This document shows, piece by piece, positions 57,009 through 64,000 of a stretch of DNA of 64,000 nt (within the stretch, counting starts at the first letter, position 1; the number at the start of each line of letters is the position of its first letter). The DNA is taken from the NCBI GenBank assembly GCA_017302255.1, contig JAFLDV010000019.1, positions 16,979 through 80,978 on the forward strand, written 5' to 3'. This stretch comes from Gammaproteobacteria bacterium (lineage in GTDB: Bacteria; Pseudomonadota; Gammaproteobacteria; Enterobacterales; Alteromonadaceae). The translations under genes were made by a program, and so were the position numbers. The notes below the pieces were generated by a model, which ran no database searches, was not told where the DNA came from, and worked only from the letters and a program-made list of their open reading frames with translations.

Positions 57009-58307
57009 CTAACGCTCCCAGTATGACTCTTCCAGACTATCTTCTTTCTCTGGTAAGCCCCGAGATAAACGCGGAGCGTTTTGCACCAAAATCGCATAAC
57101 TCACCCGGTTGGCATACTTACAGATTTGCGCAAAGGACGAATATGCCAAACATGGCATTTCGTGTTTGCTAGAACGCGGCAAGGCATGACGATGAAAATG
57201 ATTCGCGGCAATATCATGCAAAATCGCCGCTAATGCGCCATCACCAGCACCGTTGGTGTTTTTGATGCGTTCTGGGCCACCTAAATACGGGTCGATATGT
57301 GAGTAGACTTTCACTGGCTCTTGGCAGTCTTGCTTTTGCATAGGCCGGCTAAACTCAAACTGATTATAATCCGGTAAAGCACCTGATTTAATTGGGTTTG
57401 TCGTCTCACGTTGCATGGTTGCATCTGTATAACCACACAAATATAGACCTTCAGGGCCCGCAGTCACTAACACCATATTGGTCAGTTCTAACGCGGCTTC
57501 CGCCGCCAGTAACGGATCAGATAAACCAGTTAAGGCTTCCGCTTCTAATTCATTCATCGCCAGCATATCAACGTATTCGTTAACAGTTGCCAGAATTAAT
57601 TCGCGATGCTCTTCCACCAAGTGTTTAGTGCCAAGACTCATCACCACCGGCACGTTATGGCGTTTAGCCAAGTCCAGCAAACGCGCCATCGCCAATTGGA
57701 TTGGTTGGCCAACTGCACGCAGTGGATATGCGCTAACCACAACAGCCGCAGCCTTTGCGATAATATCTTCTGGAATATACTCTGGCGTTAACGCATCCAT
57801 TGCACCAGGGTCGATAACAAAGGTGCGCTCGCCATCTGGCGTGATCATGGTAATGCCACGACCGATATCCCCATGCACACCCTGCAGATGATTCATATCA
57901 ACTTTGCTGCTGGTATGGCACAGGTAATGATAAGCGGGTGAGCCCAGTTGGATATTGGCAGACATGACGCCAAGCAATACCGATTTATCGTCGGCAAGTA
58001 CTGAGTAATTATGAATGGTATTACCGATGGTACCGCCAGCAAAATGGTCCGAAATCGCACCGTTTTGCACAAGTTCTTGGTAAATTTGGTCGGCTTTTTC
58101 GTGCGGAACTAAGTTCGACAAACCTTTGCCAATCCCGTATTTCTCAAGGAATTCATCAGAAACGTTGGCAATTACATCGACGATGGTCTGGTCAAGACCG
58201 ACCACATAGGTATCCAGCTCTGGCCGCACTTCGAAGCTCGGCAACTGTAATTTTGGTTGCGAGACAGGGAAATAATGTTTCAGTTTACGACGGCCAGGAA
58301 ATTTCAT
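57009..58307 (-). CDS. gsk: Inosine-guanosine kinase
   Basis: PfkB/ribokinase-family kinase that salvages inosine and guanosine to IMP and GMP. The E. coli Gsk N-terminus MKFPGRRKLKHYFPV is almost exactly kept, followed by GGTIGNTIHNYSVLADD, the PfkB anion hole and catalytic Asp in IKNTNGAGDGALAAILHDI, and the end RLSRGLPEKEDSLEESYW. It has 432 residues (E. coli 434). A 198-base gap follows to the DUF5916 gene. Confidence 0.97.
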   Translation of the reverse strand: MKFPGRRKLKHYFPVSQPKLQLPSFEVRPELDTYVVGLDQTIVDVIANVSDEFLEKYGIGKGLSNLVPHEKADQIYQELVQNGAISDHFAGGTIGNTIHNYSVLADDKSVLLGVMSANIQLGSPAYHYLCHTSSKVDMNHLQGVHGDIGRGITMITPDGERTFVIDPGAMDALTPEYIPEDIIAKAAAVVVSAYPLRAVGQPIQLAMARLLDLAKRHNVPVVMSLGTKHLVEEHRELILATVNEYVDMLAMNELEAEALTGLSDPLLAAEAALELTNMVLVTAGPEGLYLCGYTDATMQRETTNPIKSGALPDYNQFEFSRPMQKQDCQEPVKVYSHIDPYLGGPERIKNTNGAGDGALAAILHDIAANHFHRHALPRSSKHEMPCLAYSSFAQICKYANRVSYAILVQNAPRLSRGLPEKEDSLEESYWER

Positions 58308-58405
58308 GCTGAGTTCTCAAAAAAGATCGGACCGGCATTTTAGCAAAAACTACAGAGAAAACGCAGTCGCAATTGCAGCACCAAGGCGAATTAACCGCAT
58401 TTAAC

Positions 58406-58432
58406 TTGGCAATTTCGCGAAGAAATTGCCAA
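58406..58432 (-). terminator. Hairpin after yaaA
   Basis: An 11-base perfect stem TTGGCAATTTC/GAAATTGCCAA (58406-58416 with 58422-58432, 5-base loop) lies 11 bases past the yaaA stop. The T tract after it is weak, so termination efficiency is uncertain. Confidence 0.55.
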
Positions 58433-58442
58433 ATTGCATCGA

Positions 58443-59219
58443 TTAAGCTTGTTCTGCACGCGTAAAGACTAAGCAGCGATCGCTGGACTGCGCTGGCGCA
58501 AATTGGTAACCATCTGAGGCAAAAGCCTGCAGGCCAGCAATAGAGTCTATTTGCTGTTCAATCACGTAACGCGCCATCATGCCGCGAGCTTTTTTCGCAA
58601 AAAAGCTAATGACTTTATATTGGCCGTTTTTCTGATCTTTAAACTGCACGTCAATCACTGGTTTTGACAACAGTTTTGGTTTCACAACTTTGAAGTATTC
58701 TTGCGACGCCAAATTCAATAAAAATGGCGCATTTAGCTGCTGCAGTTGCTGCTCTAAAACCTGTGTCACCTGCTCGCCCCAGAATTGATACAAGTTAGAC
58801 CCGCGGCCATTTTGCAAAGATGTCCCCATTTCCAAACGATAGGCCAACATCAAATCAAGAGGTCTCAGCAAACCATAAAGTCCACTGAGGATCCGCAGAT
58901 GGCTTTGCGCATAATCAATTTGTTCAGCATTGAGCGTCTGCGCCTGCAATCCTTGATAAACATCGCCATTAAACGCAAACAGTGCTTGTTTGGCTTGTTC
59001 TGGGTCAAACGGGAAATGCCAACTAGCAAAACGGGCAACGTTGAGACCCGCCAATTTATCACTAATGTGCATTAATGAACTCAAATCGGCAGGCGTTAAC
59101 TTTTGACATACTGCAGCGAGTTCACCCGCATCTTTGATTAAATCTGGCAACGTGTGGTTGCTAACAGGTGCAGGCGATTGAAAATCTAAATCTTTTGCCG
59201 GGGAGATAACCATTAACAT
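58443..59219 (-). CDS. yaaA: Peroxide stress protein YaaA
   Basis: DUF328/UPF0246 protein; E. coli YaaA limits free iron during hydrogen peroxide stress and binds DNA. Motifs include MVISPAKDLDF at the N-terminus, ALFAFNGDVYQGLQA, LSGLYGLLRPLDLMLAYRLEMG and ISFFAKKARGMMARYV. It has 258 residues, as in E. coli. No OxyR box was recognised upstream. Confidence 0.95.
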   Translation of the reverse strand: MLMVISPAKDLDFQSPAPVSNHTLPDLIKDAGELAAVCQKLTPADLSSLMHISDKLAGLNVARFASWHFPFDPEQAKQALFAFNGDVYQGLQAQTLNAEQIDYAQSHLRILSGLYGLLRPLDLMLAYRLEMGTSLQNGRGSNLYQFWGEQVTQVLEQQLQQLNAPFLLNLASQEYFKVVKPKLLSKPVIDVQFKDQKNGQYKVISFFAKKARGMMARYVIEQQIDSIAGLQAFASDGYQFAPAQSSDRCLVFTRAEQA

Positions 59220-59323
59220 ACAAAAAGCACATCCAAACTCGAAACTGGCGCGACTATAACAAAAGCACCGGTATCCTGCCAGTTACGCAGGCGCAATCCG
59301 GCAGACAATTCCGGCCTTTAGCT

Positions 59324-60943
59324 TTAAGCAAGTTGCAACAATGTATTGAGCTCTTTCATCACTGCAGTAAAACGCTTTTTATTGCTTTCATTAAGCTCGC
59401 TTTGCTCAAGAATCACCACGCAACGACGGGCCAGCCTCGCAGTATCTTTGTTCACCCCACCGATTTTACTGATGGTTTGCAGTAAATTCAGCGCAAGACT
59501 CGGGTTATATGGCATGTAATCAAAGGCCTTGTTAAAAAACTCCAAAGCGCGGCCATAATAGCCATTTTGGTAAGCATCCAAGCCATCGTTATTCAGTGTT
59601 TTGATTTCTTCGCGCAAATTGTCATGCGCTTTGTGCTCGTATTGAATTAGCACATTAAGGGTATTGGCCAACAAGTCATCTTGCACGGCTAAGTCTTCGA
59701 GCTGTGCCATATACTCATCACTGCGTGATAAGTTCCCGGCTTCAAAAAAGGCTTTGGCTTTATCTAAACAGGCTTCAGACGACAAAGTCCGACCTGCTTC
59801 GGCAGTATCACTTTTCACCAAAAATTCGCGTGCTTCGTCGATATTACCGCGCAAAATGGACATCCGTGAACGCACGACCATCTCTTCGTGGACATAGGAT
59901 TCCAGCGAAAACCTTTTGCCGATATTCCCTAGGATCTCATCGATTTTTTTCATTAACCGATTGAGTTCTAATAAGTTCACATCTTTGGCGTGGTCCAAAA
60001 TTGCCCGCGCATAGTTTAAGAAGTTTTCGGGCGTATCGTAAATTGAATACCGTGCGGCTTGCTGCAAACGAGCGTAGATTTTAACCGCATCTTCTTTCAA
60101 TCCATTGAGCACCGCTAAGTTAGCTAGTGCTTTTTGCCGCTGATAATTTTTCGGCGATAACTTAGTAACCTCCGCCAGCGTGTCGTAACCATCTTTAAGC
60201 AATTGCCGTTTGATAAACAAACGGGCCAACCAGTCTAAAGCTTCAACTCGAGTCTCATCGAGCTTGCTGAGTTCACGAAGTTCAAACTCCGCTTCCAACC
60301 AGCGTTGTTGGCAAAACCGTGAAATCGCTAAGCCTAATTTTGCCCATGCATATTCACGACGACTCAATATTTGCAGGTAAAGTTGCTCAGCTGCTTGAAA
60401 ATGTTCGATTTGAATTAACAATTCCCCTTTAAGCCGCAGCGCATAAATGGCAAAATCAGCGTCTGATTTGATGATGACATCACAAGAATTGGCAGCTTCG
60501 ACGAATAGCTCTTGATGAATCTCATGATAAACACGGCCTAAGGCATGTTTGATCTGAAAGGCTCGCATCAAGCGTTTTTCGAGTTGGATAAATGAAAACG
60601 GCTTTAACAAATAGCTATCAGGCTGCAGTTCGACGACGCCATGCACAAGCTGGCGCTGACTTTCTGCGCTAATAATAATGAAACAACAACCTGCTTTTAA
60701 TAAATGTAGGTGTTTCAGCGCTTCAAATAGCTGATAACCGTCTTTGCCTTCACCTAAATTAAAATCAGACAAGATAAAGTCGTATTGTACTTCGGTGCAG
60801 TTGGCGATTGCGGCATTGGCATCGGTCACCGATGAAATATGTTCGAAACCTATTTTTTGTAGCATCCCTTTGATAGACGCGCGAACAGGATCGCAATCAT
60901 CGACTATCAGGACTTTTTTAGTTTTATAAAATTTTGGTGTCAA
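59324..60943 (-). CDS. Response regulator with TPR-type output domain
   Basis: A 539-residue protein. An N-terminal CheY-like receiver (residues about 8-130) has acidic DD of VLIVDDCDPVRAS, phospho-Asp in DFILSDFNLGEGKDG and the conserved Lys in SYLLKPFSF. The rest is helical with tetratricopeptide-like repeats (FQAAEQLYLQILSRREYAWAKLGLA; AYQNGYYGRALEFFNKAFDYMPYNP, each quoted in part here). There is no DNA-binding or enzymatic domain, so output is probably through protein contact. The start at 60943 is TTG, chosen because no ATG or GTG precedes the receiver; ribosome site weak. No partner kinase is adjacent. Confidence 0.85.
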   Translation of the reverse strand: MTPKFYKTKKVLIVDDCDPVRASIKGMLQKIGFEHISSVTDANAAIANCTEVQYDFILSDFNLGEGKDGYQLFEALKHLHLLKAGCCFIIISAESQRQLVHGVVELQPDSYLLKPFSFIQLEKRLMRAFQIKHALGRVYHEIHQELFVEAANSCDVIIKSDADFAIYALRLKGELLIQIEHFQAAEQLYLQILSRREYAWAKLGLAISRFCQQRWLEAEFELRELSKLDETRVEALDWLARLFIKRQLLKDGYDTLAEVTKLSPKNYQRQKALANLAVLNGLKEDAVKIYARLQQAARYSIYDTPENFLNYARAILDHAKDVNLLELNRLMKKIDEILGNIGKRFSLESYVHEEMVVRSRMSILRGNIDEAREFLVKSDTAEAGRTLSSEACLDKAKAFFEAGNLSRSDEYMAQLEDLAVQDDLLANTLNVLIQYEHKAHDNLREEIKTLNNDGLDAYQNGYYGRALEFFNKAFDYMPYNPSLALNLLQTISKIGGVNKDTARLARRCVVILEQSELNESNKKRFTAVMKELNTLLQLA

Positions 60944-61087
60944 CGCTTAACGACCTTTACTTACACGAAACAACAGAGTTAAAGAAAAAGCATAACACCG
61001 AAACGATCGGCTAAAAGCCACTATAGTAATATGATAAAAAATGAGCAATAACTAAGTTGGATTTCTGTGACCGAGGGCAAAAATTGT

Positions 61088-61102
61088 TGTAATATTCCTA
61101 CA
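61088..61102 (+). promoter_or_regulatory. Candidate HexR box upstream of tal-pgi
   Basis: TGTAATATTCCTACA lies 61 bases before the tal start, inside a larger dyad AAATTGT...ACAATTT (61081-61106). The left half is perfect and the right half fair against the HexR consensus TGTAATWWWATTACA. HexR, a sugar-phosphate-sensing RpiR-type repressor, is known to control central-carbon genes including tal and pgi in Shewanella-like bacteria. Confidence 0.6.
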
Positions 61103-61163
61103 ATTTCTGCACATTCACAGTAATTTATGCCTGTTACGCCTTAAACAATGGTAATAAAACAAT

Positions 61164-62117
61164 ATGAGTAATTTACTAGATCAACTAAAAACCGTGACTA
61201 CTGTCGTTGTCGACAGTGGCGATTTAAATGCGATTGAGCAATTCCGTCCGGTTGATGCCACCACCAATCCATCGTTATTGTTAAATGCCAGCCAACTTGA
61301 ATTTGCTAAACCATTATTAGCTGCAGCTGCTGCTTATGCCAAAGCACAGAGCAACGATCCAGTTACCCAACTGAGTTTAGCTTCAGATAAGTTTGCGGTC
61401 GATGTGGGTACTGCAATTAGCAAACTAGTGCCTGGCCGAGTTTCTACTGAAGTCGATGCGCGTTTAAGTTTCAATACTGCAGCAACTATTGCAAAGGCGC
61501 ATCAGCTCGTTGCGCTTTATAAAGAAAACGGCCTTAGTACAAACCGTATTTTGATCAAGATCGCTTCAACTTGGGAAGGCATTCAAGCCGCCCGCGAATT
61601 GGAAAAAGCCGGTATTCAAACCAACTTAACCTTGCTGTTCCATATGTGCCAAGCGCGTGCATGTGCTGAGGCAGGCGTGTTCTTAATTTCGCCATTTGTT
61701 GGCCGTATTCTGGATTGGTACAAAGCAAGCACAGGCCAAAGTTACACTGCAGAAACAGATCCTGGGGTGTTATCTGTTCGCGAAATCTACCGATATTTCA
61801 AAGATCTAGGCCACAAAACCATCGTCATGGGTGCAAGTTTTCGCAATATCGGTGAAGTGTTGGCGCTTGCCGGCTGTGACCGTTTAACCATTAGCCCAGC
61901 ATTATTAGATGAATTAAGTCAGCAACAAGGCGAACTCGTTGTTCATTTGCGTGACACTGGTGCAAGCCAAGCCTTACCTGCGGAACTTACTGAAGCTGAA
62001 TTCCGCTTTGCCTTGAATGAAGATGCTATGGCGACTGAGAAATTGGCTGAAGGCATTCGTAAATTTGCTATTGATCAACGTAAATTGGAACAAGCGATCA
62101 GCGCGGCTTTACAATAA
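61164..62117 (+). CDS. tal: Transaldolase
   Basis: Pentose-phosphate enzyme that moves a dihydroxyacetone unit between sugar phosphates. The Schiff-base lysine is Lys132 in [16 protein letters not shown], the same number as in E. coli TalB. The N-terminal signature [12 protein letters not shown] and [27 protein letters not shown] (quoted in part) are typical. It has 317 residues, as in TalB. pgi follows 29 bases later, so the pair forms an operon linking pentose phosphate and glycolysis. Confidence 0.97.
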   Translation: MSNLLDQLKTVTTVVVDSGDLNAIEQFRPVDATTNPSLLLNASQLEFAKPLLAAAAAYAKAQSNDPVTQLSLASDKFAVDVGTAISKLVPGRVSTEVDARLSFNTAATIAKAHQLVALYKENGLSTNRILIKIASTWEGIQAARELEKAGIQTNLTLLFHMCQARACAEAGVFLISPFVGRILDWYKASTGQSYTAETDPGVLSVREIYRYFKDLGHKTIVMGASFRNIGEVLALAGCDRLTISPALLDELSQQQGELVVHLRDTGASQALPAELTEAEFRFALNEDAMATEKLAEGIRKFAIDQRKLEQAISAALQ

Positions 62118-62146
62118 CGCCGCGCCACTAACTACGGGAGTAGACT

Positions 62147-63775
62147 ATGTCTTTTGATGTGTGGTCGTCAGCAGTTTGGCAAAATTTGGTGGCACAAGCC
62201 AAATTACCACTCAACCTGCGTCAGGAATTCGCCGCAGATCCTGCGCGTGCCGAGCGTTTCACTTTAGAAGCTTGCGGCATTACCTTGGACTATTCCAAGA
62301 ATCTGATCACTACAGGAATTTGGCAAAACTTACTGCAACTTGCAGAAGCAAGTCCGTTAGCGCACAAACGCCAACAGATGTTTGCCGGTGACAAAATCAA
62401 TACTTCCGAAAACCGCAGTGTTTGGCACACAGCGCTGCGCGCGCCACTTGGCGGCGATCTAACCTTAGACGGCGTCGAAATTAGCGCTGAAATTAGCCAA
62501 TGCCATGCGCAAATGTATGATTTAGTGAATCAATTGAACGCGCAAACCTATCTGGGTTATACCGGTCAAGTGATCACTGATCTTATTTGGATTGGCATCG
62601 GCGGCTCGCTGTTAGGCCCGCAAATGGCGGCAGAAGCTTTGACGCCATACAATATCAGCCCAGTGAAAATCCATTTTGCTGGCAATATTGACGGTGCTGT
62701 AGTTAGTGACGTTGTGAAGCCATTAGATCCAGCGACGACTTTAGTCTTTGTCGCCTCAAAATCTTTTGGTACTGAAGAAACTAAACAAAACGCCCTCGCA
62801 GTTCGCCAATGGTTTATCGACAATGGTGCAGATAAAGCAGCCATTGCTCGGCATTTCTGGGCGACTTCCTCAAACATCAAAGCTGCTGCCGAATTTGGCA
62901 TTGAGAGCAGCAACATTCTCCCAATGTGGGATTGGGTTGGCGGCCGCTATTCATTGTGGTCAGCAATTGGCTTCCCACTGTGTTTAATGTTAGGGGTTTC
63001 GCAATTTAACCAATTACTGGCCGGCGCCCATGCGATGGACCAGCATTTCTTACAAGCGCCGCTTGCGCAGAATATGCCGGTAATTCTCGCGTTATTGGGA
63101 GTTTGGTACATTAATGGTTTGGGTTGCCAAGCGCAGGCACTGCTGCCTTATAGCCACTATTTGCGCTTACTGCCATCTTATGTGCAACAGCTTGATATGG
63201 AAAGTAACGGCAAGAGTGTCAATATTGATGGCGACGCACTAAATGAAGCAACGGCACCAGTCATTTGGGGTGATGCCGGCACTAATGGTCAACATGCTTA
63301 TCATCAGTTGTTGCACCAAAGCGCTTTAGCCATCCCTGCCGATTTCATTCTGCCAATTAAACCAGCGCATGATCTGCAAGATCATCACTTGCGTTTAGCT
63401 GCGCATTGTTTTGCGCAAACGCAGGCATTGATGCAAGGTAAAACGCTGGCTGAAGCTACCGCTGAAGTAAAAGCTACGGGCGCATCAGATGAACAAGCGG
63501 CCATTTTGGCACCGCATAAAGTGTCGCCAGGCAATAAACCTAGCAACACCTTATTGCTGCCAGAATTATCACCGTTTTACTTAGGTGCGTTAATTGCGCT
63601 GTATGAGCATAAAGTCTTTGTGCAAGGTGTGCTTTGGGATATCAACTCCTTCGACCAATGGGGTGTAGAGCTTGGTAAGCAGTTATCGACACCAATTTAT
63701 CAAGTGCTCTCAGGTCAGCAGCAACATGGTTTTGATGCATCCACAGAGCAATTGATTGCACGCTTTTCGCGTTAA
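62147..63775 (+). CDS. pgi: Glucose-6-phosphate isomerase
   Basis: Interconverts glucose 6-phosphate and fructose 6-phosphate. Family signatures are WIGIGGSLLGPQMAAEAL, VASKSFGTEETKQNA, the WDWVGGRYSLWSAIG box with catalytic residues nearby, and QLDMESNGKSVNIDG, then GTNGQHAYHQLLHQ with the ring-opening His. It has 542 residues (E. coli 549). GGGAG precedes the start. It is followed by three hairpins. Confidence 0.97.
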   Translation: MSFDVWSSAVWQNLVAQAKLPLNLRQEFAADPARAERFTLEACGITLDYSKNLITTGIWQNLLQLAEASPLAHKRQQMFAGDKINTSENRSVWHTALRAPLGGDLTLDGVEISAEISQCHAQMYDLVNQLNAQTYLGYTGQVITDLIWIGIGGSLLGPQMAAEALTPYNISPVKIHFAGNIDGAVVSDVVKPLDPATTLVFVASKSFGTEETKQNALAVRQWFIDNGADKAAIARHFWATSSNIKAAAEFGIESSNILPMWDWVGGRYSLWSAIGFPLCLMLGVSQFNQLLAGAHAMDQHFLQAPLAQNMPVILALLGVWYINGLGCQAQALLPYSHYLRLLPSYVQQLDMESNGKSVNIDGDALNEATAPVIWGDAGTNGQHAYHQLLHQSALAIPADFILPIKPAHDLQDHHLRLAAHCFAQTQALMQGKTLAEATAEVKATGASDEQAAILAPHKVSPGNKPSNTLLLPELSPFYLGALIALYEHKVFVQGVLWDINSFDQWGVELGKQLSTPIYQVLSGQQQHGFDASTEQLIARFSR

Positions 63776-63785
63776 GTTAACGCGA

Positions 63786-63827
63786 GTAATGTCAGTGCGA
63801 ATTGCCAACGCTATGCCCTGACATTAC
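63786..63827 (+). terminator. Hairpin directly after pgi
   Basis: A ten-base perfect stem GTAATGTCAG/CTGACATTAC (63786-63795 with 63818-63827, 22-base loop) begins 11 bases past the pgi stop. No T run follows, so it may protect the 3' end or pause polymerase rather than terminate by itself. Confidence 0.5.
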
Positions 63828-63877
63828 CGAAACAAAAAGACGCGATTCTGCTTCAAGAAAGCCCCAGTTTGGGTAAC

Positions 63878-63912
63878 ACCGATCAGTTAAGCAACTTTTT
63901 TAGCTGATCGGT
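63878..63912 (+). repeat. Inverted repeat downstream of pgi
   Basis: A nine-base inverted repeat ACCGATCAG/CTGATCGGT (63878-63886 with 63904-63912) has an internal T run. It is the second of three dyads after pgi. Role unclear. Confidence 0.5.
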
Positions 63913-63936
63913 TGACCGATCCTCTGGTTGCTTCAG

Positions 63937-63975
63937 AATACCCTCATCACCGTCCGGTCATGAGGGTATTTTTTT
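63937..63975 (+). terminator. Strong intrinsic terminator downstream of pgi
   Basis: A ten-base stem AATACCCTCA/TGAGGGTATT (63937-63946 with 63961-63970) with an inner ACCG/CGGT pairing is followed by TTTTT. It should end the tal-pgi transcript, about 160 bases past pgi. Confidence 0.88.
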
Positions 63976-64000
63976 GCTGCAACATTGGTTACTTGATACA

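Overview
The window is a dense stretch of conserved chromosomal core genes from a gammaproteobacterium. The gene orders are classical for the class: rpoS-nlpD-pcm-surE-truD-ispF-ispD-ftsB, eno-pyrG-mazG-relA-rlmD/barA, acpS-pdxJ-recO-era-rnc-lepB-lepA, rpoE-rseA-rseB-rseC/nadB, lysS-prfB-recJ-dsbC-xerD/fldB, trmN6/srmB and tal-pgi. A semiSWEET-like gene, a DUF3718 protein, an M1-peptidase/ABC-permease fusion and HexR-, Fur- and c-di-GMP-type control signals suggest an aquatic, Alteromonadales-like lineage. The Rheinheimera/Alishewanella group is my best guess, made without a database search. I saw no rRNA, tRNA, insertion sequence, prophage or CRISPR array.

Layout. 1-8.3 kb: stationary-phase sigma factor (cut by the window edge), envelope and repair genes, isoprenoid genes, ftsB, one unrecognised protein, enolase. 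8.3-17.5 kb: CTP synthase, MazG, RelA, RlmD and, divergently, the BarA hybrid kinase. 17.5-24 kb: the lepA-to-acpS operon. 24-31.5 kb: the sigma-E operon with its own candidate sigma-E promoter, nadB, a semiSWEET transporter, ygfX-sdhE, ygfZ and slyD. 31.5-43.3 kb is the more accessory part: a DUF2804 protein, a CreA-like lipoprotein, a divergent sulfide:quinone reductase/rhodanese pair, an ABC ATPase with an M1-peptidase permease fusion, and an iron-uptake pair (Fiu-like receptor and YbiX hydroxylase). 43.5-54.5 kb returns to core genes. 54.5-64 kb: a DUF5916 outer-membrane protein, gsk, yaaA, a receiver-TPR protein, tal and pgi.

The most informative non-coding signals are these. A cyclic-di-GMP-I (GEMM-I) riboswitch lies at about 50458-50561, ahead of a small secreted DUF3718 protein. 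The UGA +1 frameshift of prfB is intact. A sigma-E promoter precedes rpoE, a Fur box precedes fiu, and a HexR-like box precedes tal-pgi. An AT-rich operator-like palindrome and a GGA-rich leader sit between sqr and the rhodanese gene. Two short tandem-repeat tracts lie in spacers at 31581-31643 and 17483-17552.

Many genes are coupled by 1-4 base overlaps (ftsB/ispD/ispF/truD, pcm/surE, rnc/era, pdxJ/acpS, dsbC/recJ), which points to long co-transcribed units. No single new defence or mobile system is visible. The best leads are the riboswitch-controlled DUF3718 gene, the sulfide-oxidation pair and its control region, and the uncharacterised protein between ftsB and eno.
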